Below are positions 24,718 through 34,628 of a stretch of DNA of 64,000 nucleotides, piece after piece. The position numbers and the translations under genes were made by a program. The first letter of the stretch is position 1. The number at the start of each line of letters is the position of its first letter. Source of the stretch: Nucisporomicrobium flavum (GTDB lineage: Bacteria; Actinomycetota; Actinomycetes; Mycobacteriales; Micromonosporaceae); assembly GCF_016464385.1 (NCBI RefSeq), contig NZ_JADMLH010000002.1:529701-593700 (forward strand), read 5' to 3'. The notes under the pieces are model-generated. The model worked only from the letters and a program-made list of their open reading frames with translations. It did not search any database and was not told where the DNA came from.

Positions 24718-26045
24718 AACCACACCTGTCCCGCCGGGGCCTGCTCGGTCTCGGCGTCGGCGCCGGCGGCGCCGTCCTGCTCGGCGCCTGCGGCGACGAC
24801 GGCCCCAACCCGGTCGTCGGCGGCGGCGGCCAGGCACAGCCCGCCGCGACGAACTACACCGGGCCGAACGTGGCCCTGACCTTCTGGAACGGCTTCACCG
24901 GCGGCGACGGCCCGGTGATGAAATCGCTGGTGGACCGCTTCAACAGCGAGAACCCCAACATCAAAGTCACGATGAACGTGTACGAGTGGGCCGACTACTA
25001 CCAGAAGGTCCCCGCCGCGGTCTCCACGGGCAACGGCCCCGACCTGGGCATCATGCACGTCGAGCAGGTCGCCACGAACGCCGCGCGCGGTGTCGTCCTG
25101 CCGCTCGACGACGTGGCGGCGTCGCTGCAGCTGAAGGAGGACGACTTCTCCCCGCCGGTGTGGCGGGCCGGGGTCTACAACAACAAGCGGTACGCGATCC
25201 CGCTCGACGTGCACCCGCTGGGCATGTTCTACAACAAGGCGGTCCTGGAGAAGGCGGGTCTCGACCCGGACAACCCGCCGAAGACCAAGGACGACTACAT
25301 GAAGGCCCTGGACGCGCTCAAGAGCAAGGGCGTGCAGGGGCACTGGGCGACGCCGTTCCCGTTCACCGGCACCATGCAGTTCGAGTCGCTGACCTGGCAG
25401 TTCGGCGGGCAGCTCTTCGACGAGCAGGCCACCAAGCCGCTGTTCGCCGAGGCGCCCGGCGTGCAGGCACTCACCTGGCTCACCGACCTGGTGAAGAACG
25501 GCTACAGCCCGAAGAACGTCGCCCAGGACGCCGACCTGATCGCGCTGCAGAACGGCAAGGCCGCGTTCAACTGGAACGGCATCTGGACGATCAACACGCT
25601 CAAGGGCGTGAAGGGCCTGACCTGGGGTGTCAGCGCGCTGCCGACGATCGGCACGCAGCCGGCGGCCTGGGCCGGATCGCACAACTTCGTGCAGTTCAAG
25701 CAGCGCACCCCGGATGCGAACAAGCTGCAGGCCGGCAAGGTCTTCATCAACTTCATCAGCAAGAACTCGATCGAGTGGGCCAAGGGCGGCCAGGTCCCCG
25801 CCCGCAAGGAGATCCGCGAGGGCGGCGAGTTCAAGGGCCTCGCGGAGCAGGCGGCGATCGGGTCGCAGATCGACAACCTGCACTTCCCGCCCTCGGTGCC
25901 GGGCATCCCGGACGCGATGGCCACCATCGACACCGCGATCAACGAGGCGATCCTGCTGCGCAAGGAGCCCGGCAAGGCGCTCGCCGACGCCGCCGCCAAG
26001 GCGAGCCAGATCCTGGAGCAGAACCGCAAGAAGTACGGCGGCTGA
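24714..26045 (+). CDS. ABC sugar-binding lipoprotein
   Basis: A 443-residue extracellular solute-binding protein of the carbohydrate (CUT1) class. The N-terminus has a twin-arginine-like RRGLLGLG followed by lipobox LLGAC (Cys about residue 24). Mature features include LTFWNGFTGGDGPVMKSLVDR, a typical start of this family, and NGKAAFNWNGIWTINTL. It should capture arabino-oligosaccharides outside the membrane. Start overlaps the arabinofuranosidase stop by 4 bp and two permease genes follow at once. No ATPase gene lies in this operon; CUT1 systems often share an MsiK-type ATPase encoded elsewhere. Confidence 0.92.
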   Translation: MKPHLSRRGLLGLGVGAGGAVLLGACGDDGPNPVVGGGGQAQPAATNYTGPNVALTFWNGFTGGDGPVMKSLVDRFNSENPNIKVTMNVYEWADYYQKVPAAVSTGNGPDLGIMHVEQVATNAARGVVLPLDDVAASLQLKEDDFSPPVWRAGVYNNKRYAIPLDVHPLGMFYNKAVLEKAGLDPDNPPKTKDDYMKALDALKSKGVQGHWATPFPFTGTMQFESLTWQFGGQLFDEQATKPLFAEAPGVQALTWLTDLVKNGYSPKNVAQDADLIALQNGKAAFNWNGIWTINTLKGVKGLTWGVSALPTIGTQPAAWAGSHNFVQFKQRTPDANKLQAGKVFINFISKNSIEWAKGGQVPARKEIREGGEFKGLAEQAAIGSQIDNLHFPPSVPGIPDAMATIDTAINEAILLRKEPGKALADAAAKASQILEQNRKKYGG

Positions 26046-26051
26046 TCCGCC

Positions 26052-26990
26052 ATGGTGGACGTGCTGGCGGAGACCACCACCGGAACCTCGGCGCCCGTGG
26101 CGGCGGCGCCGAGGCGGGGGCCCGGCCTGACCCCGTACCTGTTCCTGGCCCCGTACGCGCTGCTGTTCGTCACGTTCACGCTGGCGCCGGCGGCGTACGG
26201 GCTGTGGATCAGCCTGCACGACTGGGACTACCTGCTGCCGGGCAAGCCGTTCGTGGGGCTGGACAACTACCAGGCGCTGTTCAGCAGCACCTCGCCGGTG
26301 TTCGACTTCTTCTGGCAGAGCATGCAGGCCACCGGCATCTTCACGGTGTTCAGCGTGCCGCTGCTGGTGGTCGTCCCGCTGGGCATCGCGCTGATCCTCA
26401 ACCGCTCGTTCAAGGGCCGTACGGTCTTCCGCGCCGTGTACTTCGCGCCGTACGTGCTGGGCGTGGCGGTCATCGGCGTGCTGTGGCGCTTCCTGCTGGA
26501 CCCGAACCTCGGCGCGGTGAACGCGCTGCTCGGTGCGATCGGGCTACCGGACTCGACGGCGTGGACGACCGGGCTGCCCTGGGCGTGGGTGTCGCTGGTC
26601 GGCGTCACGGTGTGGTGGACGCTCGGCTTCAACGCGGTCATCTACATCGCCGGACTGCAGGACATCCCGCGGGAACTGTACGACGCGGCCAAGGTGGACG
26701 GCGCCGGCCGCTGGGCTGAGTTCCGTCACGTGACCCTGCCCGGGCTGCGGCCGGTACTGCTGTTCGTCGTGATCAACACGATTCTGGCGTCGAGCAACAT
26801 GTTCGGCCAGGCGTACCTGATCACCCAGGGCGCGCCGGGCGTGGAGACCCGTACGGCGATCATGTACATCGCCGAGGAGGGCCTGCGCAGCTACCGGATG
26901 GGCAGCGCGGCGGCGATGAGCTACCTGCTCACGCTGGCGCTGCTGCTGATCAGCATGGTGACGTTCCGTCTCTTCCGGACGAAGGACTGA
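26052..26990 (+). CDS. ABC sugar transporter permease, MalF-like
   Basis: A 312-residue inner-membrane permease with six predicted membrane segments (YLFLAPYALLFVTFTLAPAA first, starting near residue 29). The EAA-type loop is ELYDAAKVDGAGRWAEFRHV (about residues 209-228), where the ATPase docks. It starts 6 bp after the binding-protein stop and ends 4 bp before the second permease. It imports the oligosaccharides recognised by the binding lipoprotein. Confidence 0.92.
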   Translation: MVDVLAETTTGTSAPVAAAPRRGPGLTPYLFLAPYALLFVTFTLAPAAYGLWISLHDWDYLLPGKPFVGLDNYQALFSSTSPVFDFFWQSMQATGIFTVFSVPLLVVVPLGIALILNRSFKGRTVFRAVYFAPYVLGVAVIGVLWRFLLDPNLGAVNALLGAIGLPDSTAWTTGLPWAWVSLVGVTVWWTLGFNAVIYIAGLQDIPRELYDAAKVDGAGRWAEFRHVTLPGLRPVLLFVVINTILASSNMFGQAYLITQGAPGVETRTAIMYIAEEGLRSYRMGSAAAMSYLLTLALLLISMVTFRLFRTKD

Positions 26991-26994
26991 GGGC

Positions 26995-27822
26995 ATGGGC
27001 CGAGTCAGAGGTATCGCCTGGTACACCATGCTGAGCGGGCTGAGCCTGGTCTTCATCGCCCCGGTGGTGTGGATGCTCATCACCTCGTTCAAGACCCCGG
27101 ACGAGGCCACCCGGGTGCCGCCGACGCTGCTGCCGCAGTCCCCGACGACCGGCGCGTACGACACGATCTTCAGCGGCGGGTCGCAGACGCCGGTGCTGCG
27201 CTGGTTCCTCAACAGCATGCTGGCGGCGACCGGTCAGGCGCTGCTCGTGCTCGCGGTGGCGTCGATGGCCGCGTACGCGCTGGCCCGCATGGAGTTCCGC
27301 GGCAAGCGGGCCATCTTCGCGCTGATCATCGCGACGATGTTCGTGCCGTCGTTCGTGCTGATCATCCCGAACTTCCTGATGGTGGACCGGCTGGGCTGGC
27401 TGGACAGCCTGTGGGCGCTGATCGTCCCGGGGGCGGCCAGCGCGTTCGGGGTGTTCTTCCTGCGCCAGTTCTTCCAGTCGCTGCCGCGCGAGCTCGAGGA
27501 AGCGGCCGTGCTGGAGGGCGCCAACTCCTGGCAGATCTTCACCAAGGTGATCCTGCCGCTGTCGAAACCCGCCCTGGCCACGCTCGCGGTGATCGCGTTC
27601 CTGACCAACTGGAACGACTTCATCTGGCCGGTCTACGTGCTGTTCAGCCCCGGCAACTTCACGCTGCCGCCGGGGCTGGCCATCCTGCAGGGCGCGTACA
27701 CGATCAACTACCCGGTGATCATGGCCGGCGCCGCGATCGCCAGCATCCCGGTGCTGATCCTGTTCGTGATCGCGCAGCGCTACATCATCGAGGGCGTCTC
27801 CCGGTCCGGACTGAAAGGCTGA
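26995..27822 (+). CDS. ABC sugar transporter permease, MalG-like
   Basis: A 275-residue permease, partner of the preceding one. It has an N-terminal membrane segment (MLSGLSLVFIAPVVWMLITS) and the EAA loop ELEEAAVLEGANSWQIFTKV (about residues 165-184). The ending SRSGLKG is typical of MalG-like proteins. It is tightly packed between the first permease and a GH43 gene (3 bp gap), so all belong to one transcript. Confidence 0.92.
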   Translation: MGRVRGIAWYTMLSGLSLVFIAPVVWMLITSFKTPDEATRVPPTLLPQSPTTGAYDTIFSGGSQTPVLRWFLNSMLAATGQALLVLAVASMAAYALARMEFRGKRAIFALIIATMFVPSFVLIIPNFLMVDRLGWLDSLWALIVPGAASAFGVFFLRQFFQSLPRELEEAAVLEGANSWQIFTKVILPLSKPALATLAVIAFLTNWNDFIWPVYVLFSPGNFTLPPGLAILQGAYTINYPVIMAGAAIASIPVLILFVIAQRYIIEGVSRSGLKG

Positions 27823-27825
27823 CCT

Positions 27826-29517
27826 ATGCGACGGCTCACCGCCGCGCTCGTCGCGGCTTTCGTCTCGCTCACCCCCGCCGCCGCGCAGGCCGGCTCCCGG
27901 GTGGGGCACAACCCGGTGTCCGCGAGCTTCGCGGACACGTTCGCCGACCCGATGGTCGTCCGCGGCGACGACGGTTTCTGGTACGCGTACGGCACCACGG
28001 ACCCGCTGCGCGAGGGCGAGAAGGTCGCGCACCGGATCCCCACCGCGCGCTCGAAAGACCTCAAGCACTGGACGTACGTGGGTGACGCGTTCACGGCCGG
28101 CCAGCGCCCCGCGTTCGCCGCGGAGAACACCGCGTTCTGGGCGCCCGACGTCCGCAAGGCCGGCAACCACTGGGTCATGTACGTGACCGTCACGGAAACC
28201 ACCGTCGCGCCGGGCGCCTCGGCGATCGGTGCGGCCACCGCGCCGACGCCGACCGGGCCGTGGACCTTCGTGGACACGCCGGTCGTCGCGCCGCGGCCCT
28301 CCGGCGACGGCGGCTGGTGGTGGACGTTCGACCCGGCGCAGCTCGTCACCCCGGACGGCCGCAAGTTCCTGTACTACGGCAGCTACTTCGGCGGCATCTG
28401 GGTGAGCCGGCTGACCGCGGACGGGCTGCGGACCGTCGGCACGCCCACCCGGGTGGCGATCGACAACAAGTTCGAGGGCGCGTACGTGGTCCGGCGCAAC
28501 GGCTGGTACTACCTGTTCGCCTCGTCGGCCAACTGCTGTGCCGGGCCCACCACGGGCTACTCGGTGTCGGCGGGGCGCTCCCGGGACCCGCGCGGCCCGT
28601 TCGTGGACAAGCTCGGCCAGTCGCTGAACGTGTCCCGGGCCGGCGGCACCCCGGTCGTCGCACCGAACGGCAACCGTTGGGTGGGCACCGGGCACAACGG
28701 GCTGGTCACCGACGCGCGGGGGCAGGACTGGCTGGTCTACCACGCGATCGACCGTGGCGACCCGTACCTGGACGAGCCGTTCGGGATCAACGAGCGGCCC
28801 ATGCTCGTCGACCGGCTCGACTGGATCGGCGGCTGGCCGACCGTCCGGGCCGGGGCGTGGGCCTCCGACGGGCGGGACTCCGGTTCGGCCCGCGAGCCGC
28901 GCCCGGGCCGGCCGCTGCCCGCCTACTCCGACGAGTTCCGCACGGCGGCGCCCGGCTGGACCTGGGTGCGGCCGGACCCCGCGGTGACGATCTCCGCAGG
29001 GCAGCTGCGCTGGCCGGTGCAGGACGCCGACCTGACCGGCACGTCGAACAACGCCGGGGTGCTGCTGCGTACCCCGCCGCCGGGGAGCTGGATCGCCGAG
29101 ACGAAGCTGACGCTTCCGCTGGGCGAGGACACCGTGCGCAACTACCAGCAGGCGGGCCTGATCGCGTACGCCGGGGACGACCAGTTCGCCCGGCTCTCGG
29201 CAGTCGCCATCTGGAACACCCGGCAGGTCGAGTTCGGCCACGAGATCCCGTACGCGGGCAGCACCTCGTACGGCGGGACCATCGCGGGGACCCCCGGGCT
29301 GACCACCACCTGGCTGCGCCTGGCCCACCACGTCGACCCGCGCAACGGCGAGCACGAGTACCGCGCCGGGGTCAGCCGGGACGGGCGTACCTGGACGTGG
29401 GGCGGGGTGTGGACGCTGCCCGCGGACACCACCCCGCGCATCGGGCTCGTGGCCCACGGCGGCGCGACTCCCGCGGTCACCGCGTCGTTCGACTACCTTC
29501 GGTTCAGCCGGTGGTGA
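27826..29517 (+). CDS. Secreted GH43 glycosidase with C-terminal lectin-like domain
   Basis: A 563-residue exported enzyme: signal peptide to about residue 23 (ending AAAQA), then a five-bladed propeller of glycoside hydrolase family 43. The catalytic base is in FADTFADPMVV (about residue 42), a transition-state aspartate candidate is in TAFWAPDV, and the general acid is in NKFEGAYVV (about 223). From about residue 370 a beta-sandwich DUF1349/laminin-G-like domain follows (PAYSDEF, APGWTWVRPDP, SFDYLRFSRW), which may bind sugar. It probably attacks arabinan or arabinoxylan outside the cell. Its stop overlaps the next gene (GTGA). Confidence 0.9.
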   Translation: MRRLTAALVAAFVSLTPAAAQAGSRVGHNPVSASFADTFADPMVVRGDDGFWYAYGTTDPLREGEKVAHRIPTARSKDLKHWTYVGDAFTAGQRPAFAAENTAFWAPDVRKAGNHWVMYVTVTETTVAPGASAIGAATAPTPTGPWTFVDTPVVAPRPSGDGGWWWTFDPAQLVTPDGRKFLYYGSYFGGIWVSRLTADGLRTVGTPTRVAIDNKFEGAYVVRRNGWYYLFASSANCCAGPTTGYSVSAGRSRDPRGPFVDKLGQSLNVSRAGGTPVVAPNGNRWVGTGHNGLVTDARGQDWLVYHAIDRGDPYLDEPFGINERPMLVDRLDWIGGWPTVRAGAWASDGRDSGSAREPRPGRPLPAYSDEFRTAAPGWTWVRPDPAVTISAGQLRWPVQDADLTGTSNNAGVLLRTPPPGSWIAETKLTLPLGEDTVRNYQQAGLIAYAGDDQFARLSAVAIWNTRQVEFGHEIPYAGSTSYGGTIAGTPGLTTTWLRLAHHVDPRNGEHEYRAGVSRDGRTWTWGGVWTLPADTTPRIGLVAHGGATPAVTASFDYLRFSRW

Positions 29518-30512
29518 GAACCCGCGTCGCCCTGATGTCGCTGCTGCTCCTGGCCGGGTGCAGCAGCGGCAGCTCCGCCGCACCCGAGGAGGCGCCGGTC
29601 GTGAAGACCTTCACCAACCCCGTGTTCCTGGAGAACTTCCCCGACCCGGGCGCGATCCTGGTCGACGGCACCTGGTACGCGTACGGCACCAACGACGCCA
29701 CCCGGAACGTACCGATCCTGACCTCGCCGGACCTGGTCACGTGGACCCCGGCCGGCGACGCGCTGCCCGCGGTCGGCACGTGGGCGGAGCGCGGCAACAC
29801 CTGGGCGCCGGAGGTCATCGCCGGGGACGGCGGCTACCTGCTCTACTACACCGCCCGGTCCACGGCGGCCGGGCGTCAGTGCATCGGGGTCGCGTTCTCG
29901 AAGACCCCGCAGGGCCCGTTCGTCGACGACAGCGCCGAGCCGCTGATCTGCCAGGCCGACGAGGGCGGCTCGATCGACGCCAGCCCGTACCGGGACCCCG
30001 GCGGGGACCTGTACCTCTACTGGAAGAACGACGGCAACGCGATCGGGCAGCCCACGTACCTCTACGGCAGCCGGCTGAGCGACGACGGGCGCAAGCTGAC
30101 CGGGAAGACCGTGCGGCTGCTCGTCAACGACGCGGCCTGGGAGGACCACGTCATCGAGGCGCCGCAGATGGTCGCCCACGACGGCAAGCTGTACCTGTTC
30201 TACTCGGCGAACGCCTTCGACCGGGACGTGTACGCGATGGGCTACGCCGAGTGCGACGGCCCGCTGGGCCCGTGCCGCAAGGCCGCCGAGAACCCGATCC
30301 TCACGTCGTCGCCCGCGGCGGCCGGACCGGGCCACAGTTTCCTGGTCACCACGCCGGCCGGCGAGACCTGGCTGCTCTACCACGCCTGGCCGCCCGAGGC
30401 GATCGGCAGCGTCGCGCCCGGCCGGCAGCTGTGGCTCGACCGGGTGGACTGGACCGCCGGTCGGCCCGCGGTGCACGGGCCGACCGCGGAGCCGCAGCCC
30501 CTGCCGCGTTAG
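29514..30512 (+). CDS. GH43 glycosidase lipoprotein
   Basis: A 332-residue family 43 enzyme anchored as a lipoprotein: LMSLLLLAGC with lipobox Cys near residue 17. Propeller motifs include FLENFPDPGAILV with the base aspartate, NTWAPEVIAG, SIDASPYRDPGGDLYLYWKND, and EAPQMV with the candidate acid residue. GTG at 29514 overlaps the previous stop (GTGA), giving a normal lipoprotein signal; GTG at the preceding codon is not needed. It is the last gene of the arabinan operon. Its stop overlaps the stop of the minus-strand small gene. It presumably releases arabinose or xylose residues at the cell surface. Confidence 0.9.
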   Translation: MRTRVALMSLLLLAGCSSGSSAAPEEAPVVKTFTNPVFLENFPDPGAILVDGTWYAYGTNDATRNVPILTSPDLVTWTPAGDALPAVGTWAERGNTWAPEVIAGDGGYLLYYTARSTAAGRQCIGVAFSKTPQGPFVDDSAEPLICQADEGGSIDASPYRDPGGDLYLYWKNDGNAIGQPTYLYGSRLSDDGRKLTGKTVRLLVNDAAWEDHVIEAPQMVAHDGKLYLFYSANAFDRDVYAMGYAECDGPLGPCRKAAENPILTSSPAAAGPGHSFLVTTPAGETWLLYHAWPPEAIGSVAPGRQLWLDRVDWTAGRPAVHGPTAEPQPLPR

Positions 30513-30706
30513 CGGTCGTCGTCGCCGCCGGTGGTGGCGTCCTCGATCGCGTGGCTGACCGCGCCGGTGAGGTCGCCCGCGGGCACCGCGATGGCCTCGC
30601 CGTCGACGTCGTCGGTCCGCTCGGACCGGGGCTCGGGCTCGGGCGCGGTGGCGCCGCCGGAGAAGCCGTACTCGTTCGGCCGGTGCTCTTCCGATGCGTC
30701 TGTCAT
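30509..30706 (-). CDS. Small acidic protein of unknown function
   Basis: A 65-residue acidic protein starting MTDASEEHRPNEYGFSGG, with a central Glu/Pro/Arg stretch and a C-terminal predicted helix (LTGAVSHAIEDATTGG) ending in DDDR. No family recognised. It lies 41 bp downstream of galK on the same strand, so it may be the tail of the galE-galK unit. Its stop overlaps the GH43 lipoprotein stop (TTAG read both ways). The reading frame is open and its composition differs from the flanking repeats, but the evidence for expression is modest. Confidence 0.6.
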   Translation of the reverse strand: MTDASEEHRPNEYGFSGGATAPEPEPRSERTDDVDGEAIAVPAGDLTGAVSHAIEDATTGGDDDR

Positions 30707-30747
30707 GCCCCTGCGCTTACCCGGCGGAACGGGCGGATATGCGCGCC

Positions 30748-31890
30748 TCAGAGGCGGCGGGCGCCCGGCCCCGGCACGGCCGGCCAGGTGGTCGGCGCGG
30801 TGAACCCGCGGACCGCGTACGCCCGTTCGACGGCGACAGTGGTGGCATCGGCCCGTTCGGCGTCGATGAGCGCCAGCACGCACCCGCCGAAGCCGCCGCC
30901 GGTCATCCGGGCCCCGTACGCGCCCGCGGCCAGCGCCGCCTCCACCGCCACGTCCACCTCGGCGACGGTGATCTCGAAGTCGTCGCGCATGGAAGCGTGC
31001 GAGGCGGTCATCAGCGGCCCGATCTCGCGGACCCGGCCGGAGCGGAGCAGGTCCACCGTGTCGAGCACCCGCTGGTTCTCGGTGACGATGTGGCGCACCC
31101 GCCGGCGCATCACCTCGTCGTCGAGCTTCGCGAGCGCCGCGTCCAGCCCGTCGCCGGTCACGTCACGCAGGGCCGGGACGCCGAGGATCCGGGCCGCCTC
31201 CTCGCACGACCGGCGGCGGGCGCCGTACTCGCCGTCGACGTGCCGGTGCGGCGCGTTGCTGTTGATGATCAGGATGGCCAGCCCCGCGGCCGCCAGGTCG
31301 AACGGGATCTGCTCGACCTCCAGCGAGCGGCAGTCCAGGAACAGCGCCCGGCCCTCCTCGCAGCGGATGGAGGCCGACTGGTCCATGATCCCGGTGGGTG
31401 CGCCGACGTAGACGTTCTCGGCGCGCTGGGCGAGCGCGGGCCGCTTCGCCACCGGCAGGTCCAGGCCGCCCAGGTCGGCCAGCGCGGTCAGGACCGCGGA
31501 CTCCAGCGCCGCCGAGGAGGAGACCCCGGCGCCGACCGGCACGTCCGAGGCGAGCGCGATGCGGGCCGGCGGCACGTCGAAGCCCGCCTCCTGCAGCGCC
31601 CAGACGACGCCCGCGACGTACGCCGCCCAGTCCTTGACCTCGCCCGGCTCCGACGACGCGAACGTCACCGGCTCCGGGGCGAAGTCGGAGCACACCGTCC
31701 AGCCGGGGCCCTCCTGCACCGCCGCGGCCGCCACGACCTGCTGCGGCAGCGCGAACGGCAGCACGAAGCCGTCGTTGTAGTCGGTGTGCTCGCCGATCAG
31801 GTTGACCCGGCCGGGCGCCGCCCACAGGCCGGTGGGCTCGCTGCCGAAGGTGGACTCGAAGGCCGCTGCGGCCGAGGACGCGACAGTCAT
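30748..31890 (-). CDS. galK: Galactokinase
   Basis: GalK (380 residues) phosphorylates galactose to galactose-1-phosphate in the Leloir pathway. Signatures are GRVNLIGEHTDYNDGFVLPF (about residues 27-46), the ATP loop DVPVGAGVSSSAALES (about 115-130), GIMDQ with the catalytic aspartate, and ARMTGGGFGGCVLAL near the end. ATG at 31890 gives a normal N-terminus; no clear ribosome binding site precedes it, and the 13-bp gap after galE suggests coupling. galT was not found in the window. Confidence 0.93.
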   Translation of the reverse strand: MTVASSAAAAFESTFGSEPTGLWAAPGRVNLIGEHTDYNDGFVLPFALPQQVVAAAAVQEGPGWTVCSDFAPEPVTFASSEPGEVKDWAAYVAGVVWALQEAGFDVPPARIALASDVPVGAGVSSSAALESAVLTALADLGGLDLPVAKRPALAQRAENVYVGAPTGIMDQSASIRCEEGRALFLDCRSLEVEQIPFDLAAAGLAILIINSNAPHRHVDGEYGARRRSCEEAARILGVPALRDVTGDGLDAALAKLDDEVMRRRVRHIVTENQRVLDTVDLLRSGRVREIGPLMTASHASMRDDFEITVAEVDVAVEAALAAGAYGARMTGGGFGGCVLALIDAERADATTVAVERAYAVRGFTAPTTWPAVPGPGARRL

Positions 31891-31903
31891 GACGATGATC
31901 AGA

Positions 31904-32878
31904 TCACGCGACGTGGGCTCGGTAGAACTCCCAGGCATCGCCGATCATCTCCGTCAGCGTCGGCTTCTCCGGCACCCAGCCCAGCTCGTCGCGGGCGCGC
32001 TGGGAGGAGGCGACCAGCGTGGCGGGGTCGCCCTCGCGCCGCGGTGCGACCTCGACGGGCAGCTCGGCGCCGGTGACCTCGCGGGCGGCCTCGACCACCT
32101 GGCGGTTGGAGAACCCGTTGCCGTTGCCCAGGTTGTAGATCTTGTGCTGGCCCCCGGTGGCGCCGTCGATCGCGAGCAGGTGGGCCCGGGCCAGGTCGTG
32201 CACGTGGATGTAGTCGCGCACGCAGGTGCCGTCGGCGGTGGGGTAGTCGTCGCCGAACAGCTGCAGCTTCTCCCGCTTACCCGCGGCGACCTGCAGCGTG
32301 ATCGGGATGATGTGGGTCTCCGGGTCGTGCCGCTCGCCGACGGCGCCGTCCTCGCGGAGGAGGGCGCCGGCCACGTTGAAGTAGCGCAGCGACACCGCGG
32401 CCAGCCCGTGCGCGAACGCCTCGGAGGTCAGCGCGTAGTCGAAGCTCAGCTTGGTGGCGCCGTACGTGTTGGTCGGGGCCTTGGTGGCCTCCTCCGTGAT
32501 CGGCAGCTCGGTGGGGTTGCCGTAGACGGCGGCCGTCGAGGAGAAGACGAACCGCGGCACCCCGGCCGCGCGGACGGCCTCCAGCAGCGCGAGGGACCGG
32601 CGGACGTTGTGGTCCCAGTAGAGCTCCGGCCTGACCATCGACTCGCCGGCCTGGATGAGGCCGGCGAAGTGCAGCACCGCGTCGAAGCCGGCGTCCGGGG
32701 TGAGCACCGAGGCGGCGTCGGCGATGTCCGCCTGCACGAAGGTCGCACCCGGCGCGACCGCGTCCCGGAAGCCGTTGCTCAGGTTGTCCAGGACGACGAC
32801 CTCGTGACCGGCGTCGAGCAGCAGGCGGCTGGTGACGCTGCCGATGTATCCCGCGCCCCCGGTGACCAGAAGTTTCAC
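31904..32878 (-). CDS. galE: UDP-glucose 4-epimerase
   Basis: GalE (324 residues) interconverts UDP-glucose and UDP-galactose. The NAD loop KLLVTGGAGYIGSVTSRLLL is at the N-terminus, the catalytic Ser/Tyr/Lys set is in FSSTAAVYG and NTYGATKLSF, and AREVTGAELPVEVAPRREGDPA is the usual C-terminal block. GTG at 32878 is chosen over GTG at 32881 because AAAGG lies 7 nt upstream. It is the first gene of the minus-strand galE-galK unit and is divergent from trpS; both promoters must lie in the 134-bp gap. Confidence 0.94.
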   Translation of the reverse strand: MKLLVTGGAGYIGSVTSRLLLDAGHEVVVLDNLSNGFRDAVAPGATFVQADIADAASVLTPDAGFDAVLHFAGLIQAGESMVRPELYWDHNVRRSLALLEAVRAAGVPRFVFSSTAAVYGNPTELPITEEATKAPTNTYGATKLSFDYALTSEAFAHGLAAVSLRYFNVAGALLREDGAVGERHDPETHIIPITLQVAAGKREKLQLFGDDYPTADGTCVRDYIHVHDLARAHLLAIDGATGGQHKIYNLGNGNGFSNRQVVEAAREVTGAELPVEVAPRREGDPATLVASSQRARDELGWVPEKPTLTEMIGDAWEFYRAHVA

Positions 32879-32895
32879 CACACGACCTTTCGTAG

Positions 32896-34038
<1,143 letters not shown>

Positions 34039-34043
34039 CACCG

Positions 34044-34592
34044 GTGGCGCAGACGGACGCGGCCACCACGCGGATCGGGGTCGCGATCGACATCCCGCCG
34101 CCGTGGGGTGCCCAGCTGACCCGGCGCCGGCACGAGGCGGGGGACCCGCAGGCGGCGTACACCCCGGCGCACGTCACGCTGCTCGGCCCGACCGGGGTGG
34201 CCGGCGCGGACCTGCCCAGCATCGAGCGGCAGCTGGAGAAGATCGCCGCGGCGCAGCAGCCGTTCACCATCCACCTGCGCGGCACCGGCACGTTCCGGCC
34301 GGTCACCGAGGTCGTCTTCGTGACGCTCGCGGTCGGCATCAGCGAGTGCGAGCTGCTCGCCGCGGCCATCGCCGCCGCCGACGGGGTGCACCGGGACGCC
34401 CGGTTCCCGTACCACCCGCACGTGACGGTCGCGCAGGACGTGCCGAGCGACGCCCTCGACGCGGTCTTCGACGACCTGGCCGACTTCGACGCCCGCTTCG
34501 ACGTGCCGGCGTTCACGCTGTTCTCGCACGACCTCTCCGCCGGCGGCGAGGGCCCCTGGCAGCGCCGCCGCGACTACAAGCTCGGTGGTTAG
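34044..34592 (+). CDS. 2'-5' RNA ligase-like (2H phosphoesterase) protein
   Basis: A 182-residue protein of the 2H phosphoesterase superfamily. Both HxT motifs are visible: PAHVTLLGP (about residues 41-49) and YHPHVTVAQD (about 123-132). Members act on cyclic phosphates or ligate tRNA halves, but most actinobacterial ones are uncharacterised. It starts with GTG 5 bp after trpS and is likely co-transcribed with it, a common neighbourhood in actinobacteria that hints at a tRNA link (inference). Confidence 0.82.
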   Translation: MAQTDAATTRIGVAIDIPPPWGAQLTRRRHEAGDPQAAYTPAHVTLLGPTGVAGADLPSIERQLEKIAAAQQPFTIHLRGTGTFRPVTEVVFVTLAVGISECELLAAAIAAADGVHRDARFPYHPHVTVAQDVPSDALDAVFDDLADFDARFDVPAFTLFSHDLSAGGEGPWQRRRDYKLGG

Positions 34593-34615
34593 CCTTAGAT
34601 CCCCGTCCCATTGGG

Positions 34616-34628
34616 TACGGTCTCCCGC
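34616..34628 (+). promoter_or_regulatory. Leaderless promoter of the YihY-family gene
   Basis: TACGGT at 34616-34621 is followed by 7 nt (CTCCCGC) and the GTG start at 34629. There is no ribosome binding site. This matches the TANNNT plus 6-8 nt pattern of leaderless actinobacterial genes. Confidence 0.5.

Noticed and set aside
26950..29583. Minus-strand frame of 877 codons over the permease and GH43 genes
   Set aside because: It is a shadow of well-supported plus-strand genes and shows no recognisable domain.
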